64,000 bases of DNA from Bacteroidales bacterium (GCA_024710405.1 JANJUV010000020.1:186001-250000), one strand, 5' to 3'; numbered from the stretch's first letter, positions 28,733 through 36,568 are shown. A program made the numbers and translations. Notes: generated by a model not told the origin, from the letters alone.

Positions 28733-29182
28733 TTATATTTTCTCACAATATGGTATAAACTCTAGTGTATAACAGGGTTTATCTGTCATAAATAAACCTT
28801 TCTCAAATGCTTCTTTGTGTAATTCTGGTAGCTTCTTAAATCTTTTCATTCGAAGTCTATCTATCTTTTTCAGAGACATAAAATCGTAAAGGGTTTCGGT
28901 CATTATAACAACCTCCAATAAACTACAAGTACTTGATAGATCAATTATTGCAGGCTCCATTCCCACGAAAACAATATTTACCTTCAAAACTTCACTTGGA
29001 ATAGAAATCTCAAACTTACCTTCAATATCAGTTATTGCAAGCAATTCATTCTTTTGATTAGTGATTCTTACTTCTGGCAAGACTTCTAAATTATCAGAAA
29101 TAATTCGTCCTTTTAGTGTCAAATCTTGAGCTTCTACAACCATAAAGGATGTTAACATCAATATAGTTACCAATATTCTCAT
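28733..29182 (-). CDS. Secreted carboxypeptidase-regulatory-like small protein, candidate immunity protein
   Basis: This is a 149-residue protein with a signal peptide (MRILVTILMLTSFMVVEAQ) and a CarboxypepD_reg-like beta sandwich (LTLKGRIISDNLEVLPEVRI...AITDIEGKFEISIP...IVFVGMEPAIIDL), then a basic C-terminal part. It follows the JAB/DUF4329-like ORF by 11 bp on the same strand. By analogy with the other modules it could be the cognate immunity protein, but a CarboxypepD_reg domain alone does not show that. Confidence 0.6.
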   Translation of the reverse strand: MRILVTILMLTSFMVVEAQDLTLKGRIISDNLEVLPEVRITNQKNELLAITDIEGKFEISIPSEVLKVNIVFVGMEPAIIDLSSTCSLLEVVIMTETLYDFMSLKKIDRLRMKRFKKLPELHKEAFEKGLFMTDKPCYTLEFIPYCEKI

Positions 29183-29193
29183 ATGATATTTCC

Positions 29194-29580
29194 TTAATGA
29201 TTAGTGTAATCAATTTTTTCATTAACCACTCCATTATTAAGTGGGGCTGTAATAATAAAGAATTTCATCAGTGGCATAAGGTTTAGTGTATTATCTCTTG
29301 CGTTAATGTCAGTTTCCGAGGCTCTAGTTCTATCTGACTCGCTAACACCTGCACTTGGATGTGTATGGTAAAAACCAGTTAATTCATTAAGTTTCAATCC
29401 ATGCCTTAAGCCTTCGGCATGGCCATGTCCCTGTGCTGATGTGAAAGTGTTATCTTTATATTTACCTATTGTCATATGTGTTGTAGCGTCAGAACCCTCT
29501 TTTGTAAAGTAAGCCCCCCGCTGGCGCGGATTTGCAATCCGTGCCAAACCAAATCCTATTCTCAATCGAAAATTTCTCAT
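29194..29580 (-). CDS. JAB/DUF4329-like toxin tail, N-terminus derived from a REP element
   Basis: This is a 128-residue ORF. Residues ~38-110 contain GHGHAEGLRHGLKLNELTGFYHTHPSAGVSESD. The HxHP...SxxD pattern resembles JAB/JAMM metalloprotease or DUF4329 tails found at RHS C-termini. Residues ~8-25 (IGFGLARIANPRQRGAY) are simply the translation of the REP palindrome at 29514-29550. The real upstream part of the toxin is therefore lost and the ATG at 29580, directly abutting the RAYT stop, may be fortuitous. It is best read as a displaced tail or decaying gene. Confidence 0.55.
   Translation of the reverse strand: MRNFRLRIGFGLARIANPRQRGAYFTKEGSDATTHMTIGKYKDNTFTSAQGHGHAEGLRHGLKLNELTGFYHTHPSAGVSESDRTRASETDINARDNTLNLMPLMKFFIITAPLNNGVVNEKIDYTNH
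29514..29550. repeat. REP-like palindrome, copy 1
   Basis: The core GGCGCGGATTTGCAATCCG plus TGCC folds on itself (GGCGCGGATT pairs with AATCCGTGCC). It is preceded by CCCCGCT. It lies 30 bp beyond the 3' end of the RAYT gene and within the 5' part of the JAB-like ORF. Confidence 0.8.
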
Positions 29581-30111
29581 TCAACTCAATAATGTTATTT
29601 CCAGCAACCCATTTTGACCTGAATAGGTGGTTGCACTGCTGTAAACATAATCTTCCGGCCTGAAAACCAACCCTTCTTCAACCGGATTGTGATGAATGTA
29701 GTTTAACTTTTCTTCTATAACATTATTGCTCCACACTTCGATAGGCTTATTATCTGATCGCCAGAAACGGTATCCTTTCTCTGTAGCAAATTGTTGCAGC
29801 AACCACTCTTTTCTGCTTTCTCTGTCATTTCCTTGAATTGCTTTTATTATCGCCTTACTTGAGAACTTTTTAAAATCTCTTAGTATGTCAGAAAGAGAAT
29901 CTTCTCCTGTAGCTCTGGCGAGCAAGTGGATATGATTTGTCATGATGCACCATGCGAAAATTTCAAGACCTTTGTTTTGACAGCAATAAGCCAGGTTCTC
30001 AATGAGAATATCTTTGTACTGATTTCTTGTGAAAACATCCACCCACCCCTGCACGGCAAATGTGATAAAATAGGCTCCATCAGGATTATGGTATTTGTAC
30101 TTTCGGCTCAT
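29581..30111 (-). CDS. REP-associated tyrosine transposase (RAYT)
   Basis: This is a 176-residue Y1 (HUH) transposase of the RAYT group. The N-terminus MSRKYKYHNPDGAYFITFAVQGWVDVF, the HUH pair in CIMTNHIHLLAR (~60-70), and the catalytic-Tyr block EEKLNYIHHNPVEEGLVFRPEDYVYSSA (~130-157) are intact. RAYTs process REP palindromes as single strands and are thought to spread them. REP copies lie on both sides in opposite orientations: 29514-29550 downstream and 30213-30315 upstream. The ORF looks complete, so it may be active. Fragments of a related RAYT 5' end occur in the 193-bp repeats further right. Confidence 0.92.
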   Translation of the reverse strand: MSRKYKYHNPDGAYFITFAVQGWVDVFTRNQYKDILIENLAYCCQNKGLEIFAWCIMTNHIHLLARATGEDSLSDILRDFKKFSSKAIIKAIQGNDRESRKEWLLQQFATEKGYRFWRSDNKPIEVWSNNVIEEKLNYIHHNPVEEGLVFRPEDYVYSSATTYSGQNGLLEITLLS

Positions 30112-30212
30112 GAATCAAAATTAAACAATTAATGAACATTTTGCTCAATTGATTACAAAACCAACAAACTATATGCGGCCAAAATCATGTGAACGAAATA
30201 GTTATGTTTTTT

Positions 30213-30315
30213 GCGGCACGGATTACAAATCCGCGCCAGCGGTGCCAGCGGGGCTTTGCCTCGTGAGATCGCTTCGCTAAGTTACAAATCCGCGGCAGCG
30301 GGGCCAGCGGGGGGT
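30213..30315. repeat. REP-like cluster upstream of RAYT
   Basis: GCGGCACGGATTACAAATCC, continuing GCGCCAGCG, is the reverse complement of the copy-1 palindrome with one change. It is followed by a second related unit (GATCGCTTCGCTAAGTTACAA, ATCCGCGGCAGCGGGG). Two palindromic units in tandem resemble a BIME. The remainder of the 30112-30405 gap shows nothing else. Confidence 0.75.
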
Positions 30316-30405
30316 AAAAAAAACACTCAACTAATCAATTTTACTGGCTGAAAATAATCCTGAAATTTAAAGCTTCTGAAAAAAATGGGGGTTTTCTTGC
30401 CGACA

Positions 30406-31113
30406 CTAATTACCATTGATAATCTTTACAAGTTCGTAATCACCATTTGGTGTGGAGTCAAAAAAACCTTTAATCGTTTTACTGGAACAATCAACGATTC
30501 CATTTACTGGTATTTCGTAAATCGTTTTTGTGTATTTCATCAATCCAACAAGATGATTTCTTGTAGGATGCTTCATTGTTTCACCTAAAAATTCATAATG
30601 TCTCGTTTCAAATTTGTAATCCAAATTGAAGGTGAGCAATTTATCCCATTTATCCTCGTGATTCCCCGCAATTAATTTATAAAAAAGCATCTTGCCAGAA
30701 CTATCATATCCTATCAAATATAACTGAGTGAGAATTGAATATAGTTCTCCCTCATTGTAACGATCGTACATATAATCTGTTACGATGATCAATAGATGTA
30801 TGTCATTTTTTGAAGGTAGTTGATATAGTGCCCTAATATTGCTTGTTATATCAGATTCAATTAAATCTTTAGGTATATAAGAAAAAAACTCTACAGGAAT
30901 CTCATAAAAACTGCTCTTTTGCCCAAAGGATGGCATCGCAAATCTGCCAATATCTTGTCTATTCCAAATAATTGGCAGTTCAATTTCCTGGAATAATTCT
31001 TTAAACTGAACAAACAATTCTGTAGAATTATTCCTATTTACTTGAGCAGAACTACAGTTATTTACTAGTAAGCCCAAAAGTATGATAATGATAACTCTTG
31101 CTATTATTTTCAT
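30406..31113 (-). CDS. Orphan exported protein in RHS array, possible immunity protein
   Basis: ATG 31113 is preferred. It has a strong GGAGG site 6 bp upstream and starts a signal sequence (MKIIARVIIIILLGLLVNNCSSAQ), perhaps a lipoprotein although the residue before Cys is Asn. The open frame continues to 31302 only because the repeat upstream happens to be open. The mature ~210 residues include RALYQLPSKNDIHLLIIVTDYMYDRYNEGELYSIL and YLIGYDSSGKMLFYKLIAGNHEDKWDK. No family is recognised. Its place, immediately downstream of a REP, matches the immunity-like genes of the neighbouring modules, but its toxin partner is absent. Confidence 0.65.
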   Translation of the reverse strand: MKIIARVIIIILLGLLVNNCSSAQVNRNNSTELFVQFKELFQEIELPIIWNRQDIGRFAMPSFGQKSSFYEIPVEFFSYIPKDLIESDITSNIRALYQLPSKNDIHLLIIVTDYMYDRYNEGELYSILTQLYLIGYDSSGKMLFYKLIAGNHEDKWDKLLTFNLDYKFETRHYEFLGETMKHPTRNHLVGLMKYTKTIYEIPVNGIVDCSSKTIKGFFDSTPNGDYELVKIINGN

Positions 31114-31135
31114 CTGTTCCTCCTTACCGCTGTAA

Positions 31136-31172
31136 CCCCCCGCTGGCGCGGATTTGCAATCCGTGCCAAACC
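31136..31172. repeat. REP-like palindrome, copy 3
   Basis: The core is identical to 29514-29550 and has the same orientation. It forms the left end of the 193-bp repeat B copy 1 and sits 23 bp upstream of the ATG of the orphan exported protein. Confidence 0.8.
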
Positions 31173-31330
31173 TAATCGCCCCGGTTAACCTCCTGCTCAA
31201 TTGGTTTATAAAACTTGTACTTACGGCCCATAAAGCAAAAATAGAAATTTCCAGCTTAGCTGCCATAATCATGGCTATAAATGTGATGAAGGGAGGATTC
31301 AACCAAAAAGTATGTTTTAATAGTTTGATT
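31138..31330. repeat. Direct repeat B, copy 1 (193 bp, REP + RAYT 5' fragment)
   Basis: This matches 32262-32454 base for base, offset 1124, with only a few substitutions. It begins with the REP palindrome. On the minus strand, starting at 31231, it reads ATGGGCCGTAAGTACAAGTT, giving MGRKYKFYKP. This is the same start as the RAYT's MSRKYKYHNP. The repeat is therefore a REP joined to a truncated RAYT start, and its distal end overlaps repeat A. Confidence 0.8.
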
Positions 31331-31448
31331 AATGTAGAAATAAATTAATTCACAGGATTTGTGCTTGTGTGAGAGATAAAAGAATGTTTGTAAATAATTT
31401 TGCCGCTTAGAGAAAAAGTTCTTGTTTTAATCATAGTTATCGGGGGGA
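31297..31448. repeat. Direct repeat A, copy 2 (152 bp)
   Basis: This is the second copy of the 26665-26816 repeat. It overlaps the distal 34 bp of repeat B. Immediately after it, 31448-31468 (GATAGTAATCGTTGGCCTGCA) is nearly identical to 28301-28320 inside the RHS core, where it encodes QANDYYP. It is a scrap of an RHS gene left at the junction. Confidence 0.85.
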
Positions 31449-31470
31449 TAGTAATCGTTGGCCTGCAATT

Positions 31471-32019
31471 TTATTTTATTGAGATGTCAAGTAAATAATC
31501 GATTTTTTCATTAGAGAAATGTTGGCTTAATCTTCCATGAGCATCTTTTACTCTGATTGGTAAAACAGATCGAAACGAAATGATTGAATCTTCAAATGGA
31601 TAATAGGTTTCAAAAAAGAATAGTTTACTGGCCGTATCTTTAATAATATACTGAAAATATTGGATATCATAGCTGTATAAACTATCTAACAATAAGATAC
31701 TCGAATCAGAATTAATAAATTCATAAAAATAGCTTTTTGGTTTACTATCATAGATAGAATCATCAAACAATTGTATATGAAGATAATGATTCAATAGAAC
31801 TGTATCAAGCTTATTAGCAAAGTAACCTTCTCTCTTATCATAATTTGCATTACAAATTGCCAATGAGGAAATATTGTTTCCATAAAAATACAAATGCGAT
31901 TTATTACAATCACTAGTATACATTAATTTTAAATTATTGAATTGTACATAATAATATACATTCGTAATAATTAAGATTAATATTATAAATATAAGTACAT
32001 GATATTTAGTATTTTTCAT
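31471..32019 (-). CDS. Membrane-anchored hypothetical protein, candidate immunity protein
   Basis: This is a 182-residue, very AT-rich gene. One N-terminal transmembrane helix (YHVLIFIILILIITNVYYYVQF) is followed by a ~155-residue extracytoplasmic domain (LYFYGNNISSLAICNANYDKREGYFANKLDTVLLNHYLHIQLFDD). It starts 11 bp after the end of the toxin-tail remnant, the same spacing as in the JAB-like module. No family is recognised, and the role is inferred from position. Confidence 0.6.
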   Translation of the reverse strand: MKNTKYHVLIFIILILIITNVYYYVQFNNLKLMYTSDCNKSHLYFYGNNISSLAICNANYDKREGYFANKLDTVLLNHYLHIQLFDDSIYDSKPKSYFYEFINSDSSILLLDSLYSYDIQYFQYIIKDTASKLFFFETYYPFEDSIISFRSVLPIRVKDAHGRLSQHFSNEKIDYLLDISIK

Positions 32020-32030
32020 AATGTGAACAA

Positions 32031-32261
32031 TTATTTAAATGTATGATTATTTTTATCACTTTCTAATTTTTTTCTTGTTCTAACAGAATCTTTTAAGGTA
32101 GTAATCCTCGTAGCATCTCCCGATGATGATCCATCAAAACCTCTTACTTTATATCTAATTGTTACTCTTCTTGATGAATCAACAACCGGTTTCGATTCAG
32201 CTTCATCTGTTTTATTATTAGCATCAATAGTAATTTGCGAATCTTTGGCTTCATGTTTGCT
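32031..32261 (-). pseudogene. Toxin-tail remnant joined to REP/RAYT repeat
   Basis: The open frame runs from 32486, but everything above 32261 is the translation of repeat B and its flank; the same peptide (AKLEISIFAL...RRLTGAIRFGTDCKSAPAG) appears in the frame above the gene at 30406. Only the last ~76 residues (KHEAKDSQITIDANNKTDEAES...KVRGFDGSSSGDATRITTL) are unique. They look like the end of a lost secreted or RHS-type protein cut by the REP insertion. No catalytic motif is visible. Confidence 0.45.
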
Positions 32262-32454
32262 CCCCGCTGGCGCGGATTTGCAATCCGTGCCAAACCTAAT
32301 CGCCCCGGTTAACCTCCTGCTCAATTGGTTTATAAAACTTGTACTTACGACCCATAAAGCAAAAATAGAAATTTCCAGCTTAGCTGCCATAATCATGGCT
32401 ATAAATGTGATGAAGGGAGGATTCAACCAAAAAGTATGTTTTAACAGTTTGATT
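32262..32454. repeat. Direct repeat B, copy 2 (193 bp, REP + RAYT 5' fragment)
   Basis: This is the second copy of 31138-31330 and includes REP copy 4 at 32262-32296. The RAYT-like start lies on the minus strand at about 32355. After 32454 it diverges from repeat A, so only the first 34 bp of repeat A are present here. Confidence 0.8.
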
Positions 32455-32512
32455 CCTTCATAGAAACTTCCGGAAGCAAAATTCAATAGGTTTTGCTGAT
32501 ACCTATTAAAGT

Positions 32513-32547
32513 AAAACTGCCGTTCTCAACATGAAAACGGCAGTTTT
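32513..32547 (-). terminator. Terminator after the S46 peptidase gene
   Basis: The arms AAAACTGCCGTT and AACGGCAGTTTT are perfectly complementary around an 11-base loop, giving A- and T-runs on both sides, so it could work in both directions. It marks the right edge of the accessory region. Confidence 0.75.
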
Positions 32548-32591
32548 ATTCAAATGACAGATGAATTATTTTCAGCTGTTTTTATCACTTT

Positions 32592-34751
32592 TTAATTGCC
32601 CCTGATGTCCAACTCCTGAATCAGGTTTTGTGCGTTGGCGAATTTGTCCATAACAAGAAGCACATATCGGATGTCAACACTTATGGTGCGTTGCAGTGCA
32701 GGTTCGAATGCAATATCGCCGCTCATGGCTTCCCAGTTGCCATCGAATGCCAGGCCAATCAGTCGGCCCTGTCCATCAATCACCGGGCTGCCCGAATTGC
32801 CGCCTGTGATGTCGTGGTCGGTGAGGAAGTTGACGATCATTTGTCCGTCTTTGGTTCCGTAGGGCCCGAAATCCTTGTTTTTGTATATCTCCTTGAGTTT
32901 CTCAGGCACAACGAATTCCCATGTTGTCGGGTCTTCCTTTTCCATGATACCTGTCATGGTTGTCACGTAGTTGTAATAGACGGCATCGGCGGGGTAATAA
33001 TCCTGTACGGTTCCGTATGTGAGCCTGAGGCTGAAGTTTGCATTTGGATAAAACACTTTGCCCGGTTGCATGGCTTTCAGGCCTGCCACAAAGAGCCGGT
33101 TGCCTTTCTGGAGATTATCATTGGCTAATGCGGTGTTTTTCTGCAGTTGCTCCGACAGTTCGCTGAATGCCCTGATGAGCACAAATGCGGGGTCGCGGGC
33201 GATGGTTTTTGCTTTGGGGGTGTTGAGCAATGCTCTTACTTTTGAAGGATCTGCAAAATTTGTTTTTGAAAAAACATCAGCAGCCCAGACATCAAAATTT
33301 CCTTTGTATTGGTTGCCGATTTCTCTGAGCAATGCTGGTTGTTGTTCCGGTGCAATATCGTTGTAAAACATGCGCATCATATTGGCAAGCATGTTTTGGT
33401 CAATGCCGGCGTCGAAGTTTTTAAAGTGGTCATCAATCCCTTTCTTCAGTCGTTCAATTTCCTTGTTCACTGCATCTTTGTCGGCGTTTTTATCGGCAAG
33501 CAGATCGGCTAATCGTTTGAAGCGGTTGGCGTATCCGGGCACTTCGCTGCCCCTCATAACGGCTTCGGTGAGGTACCAGCGCTGAAGATTATACTTTCCA
33601 AGTGTTTGATAAGCTCCTGAAATCAAAGGGAGTGCTTGTCCATAGGCGGCCATATGTTCGGGGCTGGCTTCAATCCAGTGGGTGAAATCTTCTTCGATCT
33701 GTTTTTTCTTATCTGCCACATTAAGTCTTTTCAGGCCGCGGGTTTGTCCGATGAAATACTTCCAGTAGTTTGAGGTACCGGCATGTTTGGAGGCATATTG
33801 CAACCTGACTTTTTCGCTTGCTTCCATGCCCTCTTCCATGATTCTGAGTTTTTCAGCCCGTATTTTTACGATGGTTGGGTTGGATTCATTGATGGCCATT
33901 TCAACACCCCATGAAGTAAGGTATCTGTCGGTGCTTCCGGGGTTGCCCAGGATCATGGAGAAATCGCCTTTTTTCACTCCTTCGATGGAGATGGGTAGGT
34001 GGTGTCTGGGTTTAAATGGCACGTTTTCAGTGCTGTATTCTGCAGGTTTGTTATCCGCTCCGGCATACACACGAAACAAGGCAAAGTCGCCTGTGTGACG
34101 CGGCCACATCCAGTTGTCGGTGTCGGCACCGAATTTTCCGATTACTTCGGGTGGTGTTCCGGCCAGGCGCACATCCCTGAAGGTTTCATAAACCAAAAGG
34201 TAGAATTCATTTCCTTCAAAGTAGTCTTTAACTATTGCGTTGTAGTGCGTATCTTTAATTGCCTCTTCTTGTATTGCCTTGCGGTTTTCGGAAAGTGCTT
34301 TCCGGCGTTCGGCTTCTGTCATTTCATCAGTGATGTTGTTCAACATCCTTGTTGTGACATCTTCCATGCGGATTAAAAACTGCACGGTGAGTCCAGGAAT
34401 CGGGATTTCCTCAGCAAAAGAGGCTGCCCAGAAACCATTGGTTAAATGGTCATTTTCGACAGAACTTACGGACTGTATCGAACCATAACCACAATGATGG
34501 TTGGTCAGCAGCAGTCCTTTGTCGGAGATCATTTCGCCTGTACAACCCCGGCCAAATATTACGATAGCATCCTTAAGGCTGCTTTGGTTGGTGCTGTAAA
34601 TTTGTTCGGCAGTTAGTTTAAGCCCCATTTCCTGCATGGTAGCATAGTTAAGTTTTTCGACCAGCATAGGGATCCACATACCCTCATCGGCCCGGACCTG
34701 AAAGCGCCACAGTGCCGATACAATTAACAAAATCAGGATAATTCTCTTCAT
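32592..34751 (-). CDS. S46 family dipeptidyl-peptidase, DPP7-like
   Basis: This is a 719-residue secreted serine exopeptidase that removes N-terminal dipeptides from oligopeptides in the periplasm. The start at 34751 gives a signal peptide (MKRIILILLIVSALWRFQVRA) and the mature N-terminus DEGMWIP, a family hallmark. The catalytic triad is His in LLTNHHCGYG (~86), Asp in GADTDNWMWPRHTGDF, and Ser in TGGNSGSPVID. The residue that sets specificity reads Gly in GLAFDGNWE; family knowledge links Gly to DPP7 (hydrophobic P1) and Arg to DPP11. A paralog with Arg lies at 40655-42820. The second-copy mannose-1-phosphate guanylyltransferase gene upstream is 48 bp away. Confidence 0.93.
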   Translation of the reverse strand: MKRIILILLIVSALWRFQVRADEGMWIPMLVEKLNYATMQEMGLKLTAEQIYSTNQSSLKDAIVIFGRGCTGEMISDKGLLLTNHHCGYGSIQSVSSVENDHLTNGFWAASFAEEIPIPGLTVQFLIRMEDVTTRMLNNITDEMTEAERRKALSENRKAIQEEAIKDTHYNAIVKDYFEGNEFYLLVYETFRDVRLAGTPPEVIGKFGADTDNWMWPRHTGDFALFRVYAGADNKPAEYSTENVPFKPRHHLPISIEGVKKGDFSMILGNPGSTDRYLTSWGVEMAINESNPTIVKIRAEKLRIMEEGMEASEKVRLQYASKHAGTSNYWKYFIGQTRGLKRLNVADKKKQIEEDFTHWIEASPEHMAAYGQALPLISGAYQTLGKYNLQRWYLTEAVMRGSEVPGYANRFKRLADLLADKNADKDAVNKEIERLKKGIDDHFKNFDAGIDQNMLANMMRMFYNDIAPEQQPALLREIGNQYKGNFDVWAADVFSKTNFADPSKVRALLNTPKAKTIARDPAFVLIRAFSELSEQLQKNTALANDNLQKGNRLFVAGLKAMQPGKVFYPNANFSLRLTYGTVQDYYPADAVYYNYVTTMTGIMEKEDPTTWEFVVPEKLKEIYKNKDFGPYGTKDGQMIVNFLTDHDITGGNSGSPVIDGQGRLIGLAFDGNWEAMSGDIAFEPALQRTISVDIRYVLLVMDKFANAQNLIQELDIRGN

Positions 34752-34799
34752 ATTAGTTATTTGATTTAAAATGATTACATACAAAAACAGGAATACAGA

Positions 34800-35897
34800 T
34801 CACACAAAACGTTCACCTTTTTCTACCTTAATATCGTTAACAAACTGCCTGATCTGTTGTTCGTCTTCGCGGCGGCAAACAAGCAGTGCATTGTCTTCTT
34901 CAACCACAATGTAATCGGTAAGCCCTTGAAGCACTACCAGTTTATCTTTGGGCATATTGACAATACAGCCTTTTGTATCATAAGCCATTACGTGATTTCC
35001 AACAATTGCGTTTTGTGCAGCATCCTTTTTCCGGATGTCGTAGAGCGAACCCCAGGTTCCCAGGTCGCTCCAGCCGAATTCGACGGACATCACATAAACA
35101 TTGTCGGCTTTTTCCATGATGCCGTAGTCGATGGATATGTTACGGCAGACCGAATAAGTGTTTTGTATGAATTCGGTTTCTTGTGCGGTTCCGTATATTC
35201 CGTTTCCTTCCCTGAACAGGTCGTTCACTTCGGGCAGGAACTTTTCGAAGGCCTCATTGATGCTCTTCAGCGACCAGATAAAGATTCCGGAGTTCCACCT
35301 GAAATCGCCGCTTGCCAGGAAACTTTGTGCCAGTTCGAGGTTGGGTTTTTCGGTGAATGTTTTCACCTTCCTAAGTTTTGGAAGTTCAGGCAGGATTTCT
35401 TTATCCATCAGTTGGATGTACCCATATCCGGTATCCGGGCGACTCGGTTCGATGCCCAGAGTTATCAGCCAGTTGTTCCGGGTGGCGGCACTCATGGCAT
35501 CAAGCACATTTCTCGTGAATTCTTCTTCGTTGAGGATAATGTGATCCGACGGGGCTACCATGATGGTTGCTTCCGGATTTTTGGCCATAATCACGTGGTT
35601 TGCATAGGCAATGCAGGGAGCGGTGTTGCGTCTCGCAGGTTCGCACAAAACCTGTGCAGCACTGATGGCCGGCAGTTGTTCAAGCACCTGATCGCGGTAA
35701 ATGTCGTTGGTGACTACATAGATGTTTTCGGGCGGACAGATACGGCATAGCCTGTCAAAGGTCATTTGGATCAGGGTTTTTCCGAGTCCCAGAATATCGA
35801 TAAACTGTTTGGGGCGCATGGTAGTGCTCATGGGCCAGAAACGGGCACCAATGCCACCGGCCATGATCACACAATAATGGTTTGGGTTAACTTTCAT
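34800..35897 (-). CDS. manC: Mannose-1-phosphate guanylyltransferase
   Basis: The 365-residue enzyme makes GDP-mannose from GTP and mannose 1-phosphate. The N-terminal pyrophosphorylase signature is CVIMAGGIGARFWPMST (~10-26). The further blocks VAPSDHII, FTEKPNLELAQSFLASGDFRWNSGIFIW and VMSVEFGWSDLGTWGSLY are typical. It lacks the fused phosphomannose isomerase domain, as usual in Bacteroidota. GDP-mannose feeds glycan synthesis. On the minus strand TACTTTTG at 35935-35928 is a candidate -7 box. Confidence 0.95.
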   Translation of the reverse strand: MKVNPNHYCVIMAGGIGARFWPMSTTMRPKQFIDILGLGKTLIQMTFDRLCRICPPENIYVVTNDIYRDQVLEQLPAISAAQVLCEPARRNTAPCIAYANHVIMAKNPEATIMVAPSDHIILNEEEFTRNVLDAMSAATRNNWLITLGIEPSRPDTGYGYIQLMDKEILPELPKLRKVKTFTEKPNLELAQSFLASGDFRWNSGIFIWSLKSINEAFEKFLPEVNDLFREGNGIYGTAQETEFIQNTYSVCRNISIDYGIMEKADNVYVMSVEFGWSDLGTWGSLYDIRKKDAAQNAIVGNHVMAYDTKGCIVNMPKDKLVVLQGLTDYIVVEEDNALLVCRREDEQQIRQFVNDIKVEKGERFV

Positions 35898-35947
35898 CAG
35901 GAGAAATTATTATGTAACAAAGCGCTGCAAAAGTAGTAAAAACTCTC

Positions 35948-36568
35948 TCAATCGTTTGCATCGAGCTTTTCGACCCTGGCCAGGGGATTAAAAAGATACA
36001 ATCTTCCACTGGTCATACACTGGCAAACAAAGCGTTTTCGCCTTTGGTCGAGTTTTTTGAACACTTTTCCGTTCGAAGACCTGAACACGGCACCTTTGGG
36101 AAGATGTTCGATTTCAGTACCTTCCTTGCTGCCCTTGTCATATCCTGCCAACACCCGTGTCATCGCAAGGTCGGTGCCATTGATGGCTTTTGCGTTGCGG
36201 AGATAGTTGTTCAGTGTGCGTGTAACATCATCCGGAAATATCTTTAACTCCAGATAAGGTTGCATCAATTGCCTGTAGGCAACCTTCCATTCTTTTCCAT
36301 GAGGCAGTACCTTATTGCCATATTGGTTATGCACCACAGCATGTGCCAGTTCGTGTACATAAACAATCAGAAAATGAAAAGGGTTGAGGTCGCCATTTAC
36401 GGAGATTCTGTGTCTTTTTCCCGGCAATCCCGGTCTGAAGTCGCCCAGCTTTGATTTTCGCGACCTGCTCACAGTCAGCTGAATATTGTTCAGTTTCAGT
36501 GAATCAAAAACCAAACCAACAGCTGGTTCGGGCAGGTAACGCGCCAGAATGGATGTATCAGCAGGCAT
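35948..36568 (-). CDS. SprT-like zinc-metalloprotease-fold protein
   Basis: ATG 36568 is chosen. It gives MPADTSILARYLPEPAVGLVFDSL, a family-like start, and overlaps the stop of the upstream lipoprotein gene by 11 bp. Longer starts at 36604 or 36625 lie inside that gene. Product 206 residues. The SprT zinc site is IVYVHELAHAVVHNQYG (~70), followed by GKEWKVAYRQLM. The C-terminal CQCMTSGRLYLF resembles the family's zinc-ribbon end. SprT/Spartan relatives act on DNA-protein crosslinks in eukaryotes; the bacterial role is not settled. Confidence 0.85.
   Translation of the reverse strand: MPADTSILARYLPEPAVGLVFDSLKLNNIQLTVSRSRKSKLGDFRPGLPGKRHRISVNGDLNPFHFLIVYVHELAHAVVHNQYGNKVLPHGKEWKVAYRQLMQPYLELKIFPDDVTRTLNNYLRNAKAINGTDLAMTRVLAGYDKGSKEGTEIEHLPKGAVFRSSNGKVFKKLDQRRKRFVCQCMTSGRLYLFNPLARVEKLDAND

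Noticed and set aside
31114-31302. N-terminal extension of the exported protein at 30406-31113
   Set aside because: The 63 residues are the translation of repeat B and recur in another ORF; the GGAGG site and signal peptide support ATG 31113.
28589-32296. CRISPR array from the recurring palindromes
   Set aside because: The copies are few, unevenly spaced by hundreds to thousands of bases, in both orientations, and linked to a RAYT; no cas genes.
32262-32486. N-terminal part of the open frame at 32031-32486
   Set aside because: Also repeat B in translation; not a protein domain.
34857-35750. 297-codon open frame opposite manC
   Set aside because: Antisense to a well-supported gene, with composition typical of a reverse-frame shadow.
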